NCBI GenBank assembly: GCA_005877655.1
Contig: VBOC01000015.1
Span: 18,674-23,844, forward strand
Length of the DNA stretch: 5,171 nt
Direction of reading: 5' to 3'
DNA from: Ignavibacteria bacterium
GTDB taxonomy: Bacteria > Bacteroidota > Ignavibacteria > UBA10030 > SZUA-254
The notes under the pieces were generated by a model that had not been told where the DNA came from, made no database searches, and saw only the letters and a program-made list of their open reading frames with translations. Each line of letters opens with the position of its first letter. Positions within the stretch are counted from its first letter, which is position 1. Below are positions 1 to 5,171 of this stretch, one piece after another. A program made the translations under genes and the position numbers.

Positions 1-661
1 CGGGGTCTATGAGAACCAAATCTTCGCTGCTACCGTCCGGCGCCCCCAGGACAGCCGTGAGGAGTTGTGTGCCGGTCGTCGATGCGATGGTTTGCGATGC
101 CAGACCAAGCGCGCCGACGGCACCGGAATTAAGCGTGGAGGTCTCCGTTGGGTTGCCCGTTCCTCCGACATCGCCCCCTTCGATGACAAAATCATCGACG
201 TACACCATATTGCGCTTGGGGTCAGGGTTGTCGTTCAGCACGTTCAGGCGGAATGTATGCGAGCCCTGGGTTGTCGTATATGTTTGTTTGATGCCGAACG
301 TCAGATCGACCTGTCCGGAGTTGTCGGGCTTCGACGGATCGGACGCCGGCCGGAAGAATTCCACTTTCCCCCGCGACACGCCATCGATGAACACTTCCGC
401 ATTGCCGCCCCGGGGACCGCGGGCGATGTCCATTTCAACGCCTGTTCCATGGAATTGAAATTCCATAAAAGCTCCCCCGTTTCCCTTGTTTGCACCAACG
501 TTCCGGCAGTAATGGCCGTTCGATGCTCGATCATCCTTCACATCATGCCATCCGCCTTTCATACTGATGGCAGGGTCATCACATTCGATTAAGATACCAC
601 CGCCCCCACCGCCTGTTCCACCTCCGATAATAAATGCTGTTCCGCCGCGAGTAATGTTCGC
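1..661 (-). CDS. C-terminal continuation of the exported protein, -1 frame (runs off left edge)
   Basis: These 220 codons are open in the frame -1 to the 761-residue reading and continue beyond position 1. They have no start of their own and follow naturally from GDTVLGTKG. After ANITRGG comes a glycine linker (GGGTGGGGGG, 13-22). A beta-sandwich/jelly-roll-like domain follows at about 24-161: IECDDPAISMKGGWHD, then GGAFMEFQFHGTGVEM, then GGNAEVFIDGVSRGKVEF, then GSHTFRLNVLND and VYVDDFVIEGG. This layout resembles small carbohydrate-binding-like domains of secreted proteins in which GTG-V and VFIDG recur. Residues 162-220 start another Thr/Ser/Gly-rich segment (GTGNPTETSTLNSG, then TQLLTAVLGAPDGSSEDLVLIDP). 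Whether a sorting or anchoring domain follows lies outside the window. Composition (Gly, Asp, Thr, aromatic strand pattern) is that of an exported protein and matches the upstream half. The opposite-strand frames here are Arg/Pro/Ser-rich shadows. Confidence 0.82.
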
Positions 662-2874
662 CCTTTGGTTCCGAGAACGGTGTCACCGACGGCCGGAGGT
701 GATCCACCAGGCTTGGTAAGTTTGCTCGCGAGGATGCGGAGTCTGATGATCCCCGGCTTGGTCAGCGAAACGCTTGAGCCGTCCAGATTTCCCACTTGCG
801 TCTCCGTGTACCCCCCGCTTACGGTCCTCACGACCGTGCCATACTTAAACGACTGGATTCCGCCGTCGTTGTTGAGTTCCATGTAATATTCCTTCCCCTT
901 GTCGGCGATGTCGTGGCTGAAAGCCAGGTAGCAGCGCCAGTGCGCGTCCGGAGGGAGCCCGGTAGTGAGATCGATCACTCTTATCTTCGCAAGGAGGTAC
1001 AAATTCCCGCCGATCGTTTCGTCACCGTAATCGATGTCGATAATGTCCATCGCGTCCGCAGGCACGTTCACGACGCTTACCTGTGCATCGGGAGCAAAGT
1101 CCACTACCTCCGGATCGGTGTGGAAGGGCGGAGGAGTACACCCCGACACTGTCGGAACGGTCGGCGCGGCCGCTAATACGCTGCTGCCGCTTGTCTGACG
1201 CGCAGTGTACACGTTCCCGAAGAAATCTTTGTGGTCGTCGGCATACGAAATCACAGCAGCACCCTGCGGATCGATCGCGACCTGGAAGTAATCAAGGAGG
1301 TTGCGGTTCGCCGTTCCGGTCAATCCCCCCTGACTGATGTTGCCGTGGTGGATGATATGATCGCTCACGCGTCTCTGGCTGAAAGAAATGTTTGTGGCCA
1401 GAGCATTGAGCGTTTGAGAGAAGTACACGTGCCAGTCGTTATTATCCAGGACTTCCGAGGATGTCTTGATCGAATCCGTCGCATACCAGACAATATCCAC
1501 CCGACCCGCATCTCCCGCATCCATCCACGGGAAGATATTCGTCTTTGTGAACGTATCTGCCGGGTTGTTGACCTGGACTGGCGTACTCCATGTTTTTGCC
1601 TGATCGGTGGAGGTCGAGAGATTGATGTTCACGCCGTCCGACCAGAGCGCATAGACGTTTCCCGCACGATCAACTTTCACGACCGGGAAGAGATGGCGTG
1701 AACTCGTGTTTGCGACAAGGGTGTTGCTCCACTGAATTGCGTTCTTCGAGGACGCGACGAACAACTGGCTGGAGCTCGCGTGACAAGCGTAGACGGTGCC
1801 GTCGTTCTGATCGACGGCGATGTAGCCGGGAGTCGTTCCGGAGGCACTCACCACCGAAGCCGGGCCGAATGTCGTACCCCCGTCTGTAGACTTCTCCACG
1901 AAGAGACCCGTCGCCGGAATCGGCGCGCGATAGAGGAGGTACACGGTGTTTTTTCCATATGCTTCGTCCCACTGACGGTCATCCGCAGGGAAGTCGGCCA
2001 CTGCAGGATTCAGAAAGAAGTTCTGGCCCCCGTCCGTGGAATTGGCGAAGGCGACATTTGCCGCGGATAGACTGCTGAGGTATAATCTTGGAAGACTCGC
2101 ATCGCTCGGAAAACCGACAGCCAGATCAACATCTCCTCCGCCGTCAGCGGGCCCCGGTTGCTGGCCTGTCGGAGTCCGGAACGCGTCCGGTGAACCGAGT
2201 GAGGTCCAGTGTGCCGCGCATGGGTCCGTATAGATATTTGTTTTCCACAAATCGACGCCGGCTGGGACCCCCCGGATCCCGGCCGTGTAGACATTTCCCC
2301 TCTTATCAACCCGTATGCTCGGTTCGCCATCGGTGACCGTCACCGGCGCTGACACTGTGATATTGGGACTGAATGTGAAACTCCCTGCGGCATAGGTCGG
2401 CGTCCGGGGAGTGGGGCCGGCCGCGAGCGTCGCTCTTGCATAGTAGGATGTGTTGACCACGGAGTAGACAAGAACCGTTACTGTATAGACGCCGGGGGTC
2501 GCGGGTATGGTCGCCTCCTCGGAATTCCCCGGTGCGCCGTTTGCGGAAGTGCCCACCTCCGTGCCGCCGGAATTGTAAATGTGCAGATCGAAGTCGTTGG
2601 CTGATGCGCCGACGAGCGTATCCCACCGTATCCCGATCGTGACGACATCGCCCGCATTGACGGTGCCGACCGTAAGGCTGAAATTGTCACACGTTGAATT
2701 GCTGCAATTGGCTCCCAGCGGGCTCGACGACACGCCCGTGAACGGTCCTCCGCTCCACGTGAAAGTGAGACTTCCCGGACGGCTCACAGTTCCGGACGAG
2801 GGTGTTGCAGAATACGTCGCGGCCGGTAGCAGTAGGAGAACGACGATCGGGAGAATTCCGTGCAAGGATTTCAT
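589..2874 (-). CDS. Large exported sialidase-like propeller protein, N-terminal part (frameshifted near 661)
   Basis: As written this frame gives 761 residues, but only about 1-738 appear genuine. Residues 1-23 are a Sec signal peptide: MKS, a hydrophobic core (ILPIVVLLLLPAA), then a likely cut near TYSA. Residues about 30-150 form a beta domain like bacterial pre-peptidase C-terminal domains, with a C57/C62 pair, CDNFSLTV, NDFDLHIYNSGG and GVYTVTVLVY. Residues about 180-565 are a propeller of the BNR/sialidase type. It has Asp boxes STDGGQNF (279) and STDGGTTF (329) and degenerate ones near 375 and 422, spaced 46-50 residues, followed by WYATD and RNLLDYFQVAIDPQG. Residues about 585-738 are a further beta-sandwich (LYLLAKIRVIDL, YYMELNNDGGIQSFKYG, GDTVLGTKG) of the kind found in large secreted proteins. 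The last 23 codons, to the stop at 589-591, read in the wrong frame; the true protein continues in the -1 frame. The role is probably an extracellular or surface carbohydrate- or protein-binding function. Enzyme activity is not shown. Confidence 0.85.
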   Translation of the reverse strand: MKSLHGILPIVVLLLLPAATYSATPSSGTVSRPGSLTFTWSGGPFTGVSSSPLGANCSNSTCDNFSLTVGTVNAGDVVTIGIRWDTLVGASANDFDLHIYNSGGTEVGTSANGAPGNSEEATIPATPGVYTVTVLVYSVVNTSYYARATLAAGPTPRTPTYAAGSFTFSPNITVSAPVTVTDGEPSIRVDKRGNVYTAGIRGVPAGVDLWKTNIYTDPCAAHWTSLGSPDAFRTPTGQQPGPADGGGDVDLAVGFPSDASLPRLYLSSLSAANVAFANSTDGGQNFFLNPAVADFPADDRQWDEAYGKNTVYLLYRAPIPATGLFVEKSTDGGTTFGPASVVSASGTTPGYIAVDQNDGTVYACHASSSQLFVASSKNAIQWSNTLVANTSSRHLFPVVKVDRAGNVYALWSDGVNINLSTSTDQAKTWSTPVQVNNPADTFTKTNIFPWMDAGDAGRVDIVWYATDSIKTSSEVLDNNDWHVYFSQTLNALATNISFSQRRVSDHIIHHGNISQGGLTGTANRNLLDYFQVAIDPQGAAVISYADDHKDFFGNVYTARQTSGSSVLAAAPTVPTVSGCTPPPFHTDPEVVDFAPDAQVSVVNVPADAMDIIDIDYGDETIGGNLYLLAKIRVIDLTTGLPPDAHWRCYLAFSHDIADKGKEYYMELNNDGGIQSFKYGTVVRTVSGGYTETQVGNLDGSSVSLTKPGIIRLRILASKLTKPGGSPPAVGDTVLGTKGRTLLAAEQHLLSEVEQAVGAVVS
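592..682 (-). other. Frameshift zone joining two halves of the exported protein
   Basis: The frame open from 2874 is coding-like until about codon 738 (GGG, 661-663) and stops at 589-591. The -1 frame is closed upstream by TGA at 683-685 but open from there to the window edge. A switch must therefore lie between 592 and 682. The GGG at 661-663 is the best site: one extra G would give GTKGANITRGGTAFIIGGG without interruption. The zone also includes a G-rich glycine-linker stretch at about 599-627, which is prone to sequencing error. The sequence CAAAGGG is not a good X-XXY-YYZ slippery site, so programmed frameshifting is less likely than a lost base in the genome or in the assembly. Confidence 0.8.
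2855..2869. repeat. Imperfect direct repeat copy B (ATTCCGTGCAAGGAT)
   Basis: This is the second copy of the 15-base repeat, lying within codons 2-7 of the exported protein (signal-peptide region). Copy A is 40 bases upstream in the gene's direction, just before the ribosome binding site. Confidence 0.5.
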
Positions 2875-2879
2875 GGCGT

Positions 2880-2886
2880 CCCTCCT
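2880..2886 (-). promoter_or_regulatory. Strong ribosome binding site of exported-protein gene
   Basis: AGGAGGG on the minus strand lies 5 bases before the ATG at 2874. It fixes the start, and the first residues then form a proper signal peptide. Confidence 0.8.
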
Positions 2887-2892
2887 GTTAGA

Positions 2893-3018
2893 TTATTCCG
2901 TACAAGGATCGACTGTGAATTTTTTAGCACAAAACTGCCTTCCAAGAACCATCCGTCTGACTGAAAGGTGGCCGCCTGCCGCGATAACTCTTGCCGGCAA
3001 ACGGAAGATGTGCTTCAT
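2893..3018 (-). CDS. Possible 41-residue small protein or leader peptide
   Basis: An ATG at 3018 is preceded, 6 bases away, by GAGGAGT (3025-3031), a good Shine-Dalgarno sequence. The frame gives 41 residues beginning MKHIFRLPARVIAAGG and ending in FTVDPCTE. The peptide is basic, with two cysteines (30 and 39) and no clear membrane segment. It matches no family I recognise. It lies between the receiver-only gene and the exported-protein gene, ending 18 bases before the latter's start, so it could be co-translated with it or act as a leader. The frame is also the same as that of the receiver gene after its stop. Such short frames occur by chance; the ribosome-binding site is the main support. 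An alternative is that this is just 5' untranslated RNA. Confidence 0.3.
   Translation of the reverse strand: MKHIFRLPARVIAAGGHLSVRRMVLGRQFCAKKFTVDPCTE
2895..2909. repeat. Imperfect direct repeat copy A (ATTCCGTACAAGGAT)
   Basis: This 15-base copy matches 2855-2869 (ATTCCGTGCAAGGAT) at 14 of 15 positions, exactly 40 bases apart. The pair flanks the ribosome binding site and start codon of the exported-protein gene. The bases between and around the copies do not match, so this is not a simple 40-base tandem duplication. Confidence 0.5.
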
Positions 3019-3105
3019 GGCTCTACTCCTCTGAGGACGGATGTTCGGAAGAAGCTGGATGTTTAGAAATGGATCCAAACTTGGCCAAGGATTCAGACCG
3101 GCAGA

Positions 3106-3498
3106 TCAGACTTCCCATTGCTCGGGATGGCTCGCGGTGAACCTCTCGAGCAACGCCGGCAGCTCGCGTTTGAGGTTCGTCTTACAGATGAAGCCGTCCA
3201 CTCCGAGGACTTTCGCGAGCGACTGATACGTGCCTTCCTCGTGGATCGTGACAAAGACAATCTTGATTCCGGAGGAGTACTCCTTGATTTGCCTGGCGGC
3301 TTCAAGCCCGCTCATGACGGGCATGCTGATATCCATGAGGATCAGATCCGGGTGGAGAAGGTGTGCCTGGGAAACCGCCTCCATCCCGTTGCTCGCGCGC
3401 CCGATGAGCTCGATTCCTTTTTGTTTCCGGAGATAGTGCGTGACCTCATCCCTGAACCCCTCATGGTCGTCGGCAATCAATATTCTCAACGACGGCAT
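3106..3498 (-). CDS. Stand-alone receiver (CheY-like) response regulator
   Basis: This 130-residue protein consists of one receiver domain and nothing else. Asp10/Asp11 form the acidic pocket, Asp56 in LILMDISMP is the phospho-acceptor, and Thr84 and Lys106 are the conserved switch residues, so it should be phosphorylatable. No helix-turn-helix or other output follows. The stop TGA is at 3106-3108, and the same frame beyond it shows no HTH remnant, so a recently truncated NarL protein is not evident. Its motifs (ILIADDH, DISMP, TIHE) closely match the receiver of the upstream NarL-type regulator, suggesting common ancestry. Single-domain receivers act by protein contact or as phosphate shuttles or sinks (known for CheY/Spo0F types). 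Which role applies here is unknown. The neighbouring HisKA_3 kinase is the obvious candidate phosphodonor. It has its own upstream region with palindromes and may be transcribed separately from the kinase-regulator pair. Confidence 0.92.
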   Translation of the reverse strand: MPSLRILIADDHEGFRDEVTHYLRKQKGIELIGRASNGMEAVSQAHLLHPDLILMDISMPVMSGLEAARQIKEYSSGIKIVFVTIHEEGTYQSLAKVLGVDGFICKTNLKRELPALLERFTASHPEQWEV

Positions 3499-3505
3499 TA
3501 TTCAG

Positions 3506-3512
3506 CTTCCTT
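3506..3512 (-). promoter_or_regulatory. Ribosome binding site of receiver-only gene
   Basis: On the minus strand AAGGAAG lies 7 bases before the ATG at 3498. This supports that start and makes the receiver-only protein begin with [12 protein letters not shown], the normal beginning of a receiver domain. Confidence 0.7.
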
Positions 3513-3564
3513 CCGGAATACAGGGTAAAGAAAGCGCCTACGATTATCAATCAGGGAAAAGACG

Positions 3565-3578
3565 TATTTTTAAAAATA
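3565..3578. promoter_or_regulatory. AT-rich 14-bp palindrome in upstream region of receiver gene
   Basis: TATTTTTAAAAATA is a perfect palindrome centred at 3571/3572, 24 bases from the centre of the 18-bp palindrome. It lies 67-80 bases upstream of the receiver-only gene. It could be part of a promoter or a regulator or nucleoid-protein site. AT-rich palindromes arise by chance more readily than mixed ones, so support is weaker than for its neighbour. I could not assign convincing -35/-10 boxes. Confidence 0.3.
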
Positions 3579-3586
3579 GGGTATTT

Positions 3587-3604
3587 ACCGTAGTCGACTA
3601 CGGT
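3587..3604. promoter_or_regulatory. 18-bp perfect palindrome, candidate operator
   Basis: ACCGTAGTCGACTACGGT equals its own reverse complement over all 18 bases, centred at 3595/3596. It lies 89-106 bases upstream of the receiver-only gene (start 3498) and about 125 bases past the end of the NarL-type regulator gene. Perfect dyad symmetry of this length suits a dimeric regulator. Together with the adjacent TAGGGTA at 3577-3583, it contains TACC-type heptamers that resemble, without matching exactly, NarL-family half sites. Function is inference. Confidence 0.5.
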
Positions 3605-3634
3605 GATTACACTAGGTAGGTCAAAATCGGGAGG

Positions 3635-3655
3635 AAAAAAAAGCCCGCCTTTTTT
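3635..3655. terminator. Possible weak bidirectional terminator hairpin
   Basis: An A8 run (3635-3642) and a T6 run (3650-3655) flank GCCCGCC. They can form a 7-bp stem (six A-T pairs plus one G-C) with a 5-base loop. Read on the minus strand, 70-90 bases after the NarL-type regulator stop, the hairpin runs into eight Ts, as an intrinsic terminator would. The stem has only one G-C pair, so termination may be inefficient. It is the only terminator-like element between the two regulator genes. Confidence 0.4.
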
Positions 3656-3726
3656 GCGATCGAGTCCGGGCCGGGAGCCAGGTCAGGAAGCGGTTTTGGG
3701 ATTAAAGCGGATGGAGTCCGGCAACA

Positions 3727-4401
3727 CTAGAATTTTGTCTCGATGGAGACAAAACCTTTTTCAATAGCGTATTTGACGAGACCGGCGGTTTCGTGAATCT
3801 TGAGTTTCTCCATGAGGTTGGTGCGATGCGTGTCGACGGTGCGGTCGCTGATGAAAAGTTTATCGGCGATTTGCTGGTTCGACAAACCCCCCGCGATCAT
3901 TTTCAGGACTTCGATTTCCCGTTTTGTAAGCGCCTCTGTGTTTGGAGGAGGGGGCTTCGGAGCAGTCTTGTTGGCGCGCCGGATAAATTCCTCGACCATC
4001 AGCTTCGAGATGCCCGGACTAAAAAAGCGCTCCCCTGCAACGATGGCTTTGACGGCGTTGAATAATTCCTCCTTGCCGGCGTTTTTTAACAAATATCCAC
4101 TTGCCCCGGCTCTCACCATTTGAAAGACATAGTCCTCGCTCTCATGGATCGTGAGGATGAGCACTTTGGTGCCGCCGCTGTCTTGTCTGATGAGCCGGGT
4201 CGCCTCGATTCCGTTCATCCCCGGCATCGAGATGTCCAGAATCGCAATGTCGGGCTTGTATTTTTTGACCTGTTCGATCGCCTCATCTCCGCTCGAGGCT
4301 TCCCCCACAACGGAGAAGTCAGCCGAGGTCTTGAGCAGTAGCCGAAGGCCGCTGCGAACGACGCTGTGATCGTCGGCGATCAGAATCCTGATTTTCTTCA
4401 T
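3727..4401 (-). CDS. NarL/FixJ-family response regulator (receiver + LuxR-type HTH)
   Basis: This is a complete 224-residue DNA-binding response regulator of normal family length. The receiver spans about 4-120, with acidic pocket Asp10/Asp11, phospho-acceptor Asp56 (in [10 protein letters not shown]), Thr84 and Lys106. A proline-rich linker (APKPPPP) at 147-153 leads to a LuxR-type helix-turn-helix at about 157-219 with [27 protein letters not shown] and the recognition stretch [14 protein letters not shown]. The start ATG overlaps the kinase stop as ATGA (4398-4401). There is no clear Shine-Dalgarno sequence before it, so translation probably depends on coupling to the kinase. This arrangement makes it the likely cognate partner of the upstream HisKA_3 kinase. 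Target genes are not shown by the sequence; the symmetric elements just downstream, in front of the next regulator gene, are candidate sites (inference). Confidence 0.96.
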   Translation of the reverse strand: MKKIRILIADDHSVVRSGLRLLLKTSADFSVVGEASSGDEAIEQVKKYKPDIAILDISMPGMNGIEATRLIRQDSGGTKVLILTIHESEDYVFQMVRAGASGYLLKNAGKEELFNAVKAIVAGERFFSPGISKLMVEEFIRRANKTAPKPPPPNTEALTKREIEVLKMIAGGLSNQQIADKLFISDRTVDTHRTNLMEKLKIHETAGLVKYAIEKGFVSIETKF

Positions 4402-5171
4402 TGTCGCACCGGAAACTCGACAATGATCTTCGTGCCCTTCGTCGGTCCGCTCTCGATCCGGAATTTTCCTCCCAGATCCTCGGAGCGTTCGCGCATGCTG
4501 ATCAAACCGAGCCCCCGATCGACATCCTTCCGCGCGTGGACTGTTTCGAGATCGAATCCTTTTCCATCGTCCTCGATCACGAGAGACACCGTGCCGTCCT
4601 TCTGCCCGAGCCGCACTGTAGCAGCCGACGCGCCGGCATGCTTGGCGATGTTCGAAAGCGCCTCCTGCACCACCCGATAGAGCGCAATCTCGACATGGGG
4701 ATCATGGCGGGCCGCGGTCTGCGGGGGTGGTTCAAAGTTGATTTTGATCAATTGCATTCGCTGGAATTCCTCGCAGAGAATCTGAAGAGCGATGACCAGT
4801 CCAAAATCATCCAGCACTGCGGGGTGCAGGTTCGCCGAGATGCGCCGGATTTCGGTGATCATCGAATCGATCTGCCACATGAACTTTTCGAGTTTACTCC
4901 GCGTCTGCTTATCTGTCTCGGGAATGCTGTCTTCAAATACCTCGATATTGAACTTCATCCCGCTCAATTGCTGGCCCAGGTCGTCGTGCAGCTCCCGCGC
5001 GATCCGGCGGCGCTCCTCTTCCTGTACGCGTTGCACCGAGACTGCGAAGCGCTGGAGGTCTTCATTCCGCTGGCGCGCCGTTTCCTCCAGCGCCCGCCGG
5101 AGATTCTTCTGTTCGGTGATATCGCGGGCAATTCCGACAAATGCCACCGGGATCCCCGCAGTGTCCTTCAC
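4398..5171 (-). CDS. Sensor histidine kinase, PAS + HisKA_3 + HATPase_c, C-terminal part (5' end outside window)
   Basis: This is the C-terminal 257 residues of a two-component sensor kinase of the NarX/DegS/LiaS class. It autophosphorylates on histidine and passes the phosphate to a partner regulator. Residues 5-22 (GIPVAFVGIARDITEQK) are the typical end of a PAS/PAC sensor domain. A charged helix, probably a coiled coil, follows at about 20-55. The HisKA_3 dimerisation motif RIARELHDDLGQQLS carries the phospho-acceptor His62, and HDDLGQ fits the HDxxxQ phosphatase motif known in this family. The X-region LHPAVLDDFGL is at 115-125. The ATPase domain shows the N box (QEALSNIAKHA, Asn174), G1 (EDDGKGF) and G2 (RGLGL, 219-223). 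No membrane helix is visible in this part. The first visible codon is GTG at the window edge inside a PAS domain, so the true start lies beyond 5171. The stop overlaps the start of the next gene by 4 bases. The signal sensed cannot be read from this part. Confidence 0.95.
   Translation of the reverse strand: MKDTAGIPVAFVGIARDITEQKNLRRALEETARQRNEDLQRFAVSVQRVQEEERRRIARELHDDLGQQLSGMKFNIEVFEDSIPETDKQTRSKLEKFMWQIDSMITEIRRISANLHPAVLDDFGLVIALQILCEEFQRMQLIKINFEPPPQTAARHDPHVEIALYRVVQEALSNIAKHAGASAATVRLGQKDGTVSLVIEDDGKGFDLETVHARKDVDRGLGLISMRERSEDLGGKFRIESGPTKGTKIIVEFPVRQ

Noticed and set aside
301..534. Minus-strand 77-residue frame beginning MIEHRTAITAG
   Set aside because: It overlaps the better-supported continuation frame of the exported protein and ends in an Arg/Ser/Pro-rich run typical of an off-frame translation.
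9..592. Plus-strand open frames at 9-458 and 65-592 as genes
   Set aside because: Their products are Arg/Pro/Ser-rich with no domain pattern or ribosome binding site, while the minus strand in the -1 frame gives a structured exported beta-domain across the whole stretch. They are shadows.
599..627. G-quadruplex in the minus-strand G-rich run
   Set aside because: The G-runs are mostly pairs and are explained by codons for a glycine linker. No stronger evidence of structure.
658..668. Programmed -1 ribosomal frameshift signal at CAAAGGGC
   Set aside because: Zero-frame codons AAA GGG preceded by C do not fit the X-XXY-YYZ slippery pattern (re-pairing to CAA and AGG would mismatch), and I see no compelling downstream pseudoknot. 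A missing base explains it more simply.
1670..2690. Several minus-strand and plus-strand frames of 60-106 residues inside the exported-protein gene
   Set aside because: They lie wholly within a strong long coding frame, are Arg-rich and lack Shine-Dalgarno sequences and domains.
3106..3108. Receiver-only gene as a truncated NarL protein with its HTH after a nonsense TGA
   Set aside because: Reading through the stop in the same frame gives no helix-turn-helix motif, and the ORF has a normal stand-alone receiver length.
3662..3721. Repeated GAGTCCGG at 3662-3669 and 3714-3721 as an operator pair
   Set aside because: Only 8 bases, GC-rich, located just after the NarL-type gene; expected by chance at this length.
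4366..4680. Plus-strand 104-residue frame opposite the kinase and regulator
   Set aside because: It is antisense to well-defined HisKA_3/HATPase coding sequence with intact motifs, and has Ser/Arg/Pro-rich composition.

Overview
The window looks like bacterial chromosomal DNA with moderate GC (about 55% by eye). All supportable genes lie on the minus strand, so transcription runs from high to low coordinates. Protein style fits an environmental, secretion-rich Gram-negative lineage. The features pointing there are NarL-type regulators, a HisKA_3 kinase and a very large Thr/Ser/Gly-rich exported protein with a sialidase-like propeller. The Bacteroidota/Ignavibacteria side or Acidobacteriota-like groups would fit, but no marker gene fixes the phylum and this is inference.

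Layout in transcription order. (1) 5171-4398 is the C-terminal part of a PAS-containing sensor histidine kinase of the NarX/DegS (HisKA_3) class, cut by the window edge. (2) 4401-3727 is a complete NarL/FixJ response regulator that overlaps the kinase by an ATGA, so the two form a translationally coupled kinase-regulator pair. (3) 3726-3499 is a 228-base intergenic region. It holds a weak hairpin with poly-A/poly-T arms and two perfect palindromes, one AT-rich and one an 18-mer, upstream of the next gene. (4) 3498-3106 is a receiver-only response regulator with no output domain. (5) 3018-2893 is a possible 41-residue small ORF with a good Shine-Dalgarno sequence. (6) From 2874 to the left edge is a large exported protein: signal peptide, pre-peptidase-like beta domain, propeller with Asp boxes, beta-sandwich, glycine linker and jelly-roll-like domain.

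The main observation is that the large exported gene is broken in this sequence. The frame opening at 2874 stops at 589-591, but convincing coding sequence resumes in the -1 frame from about 661 and runs uninterrupted off the left edge. Restoring one G in the GGG at 661-663 (minus strand) joins both parts into a protein of at least about 958 residues. An automatic caller would report a false 761-residue protein with a junk C-terminus and might leave positions 1-588 empty or fill them with plus-strand shadow ORFs.

A plausible reading is that the kinase phosphorylates the NarL-type regulator, which may act at the palindromic region to control the receiver-only gene and perhaps the downstream exported protein. 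The sequence shows adjacency and operator-like symmetry only; the regulatory link is inference. I do not see a clearly new defence, mobile or RNA system here, and there is no tRNA, rRNA, CRISPR array or insertion sequence that I can recognise.
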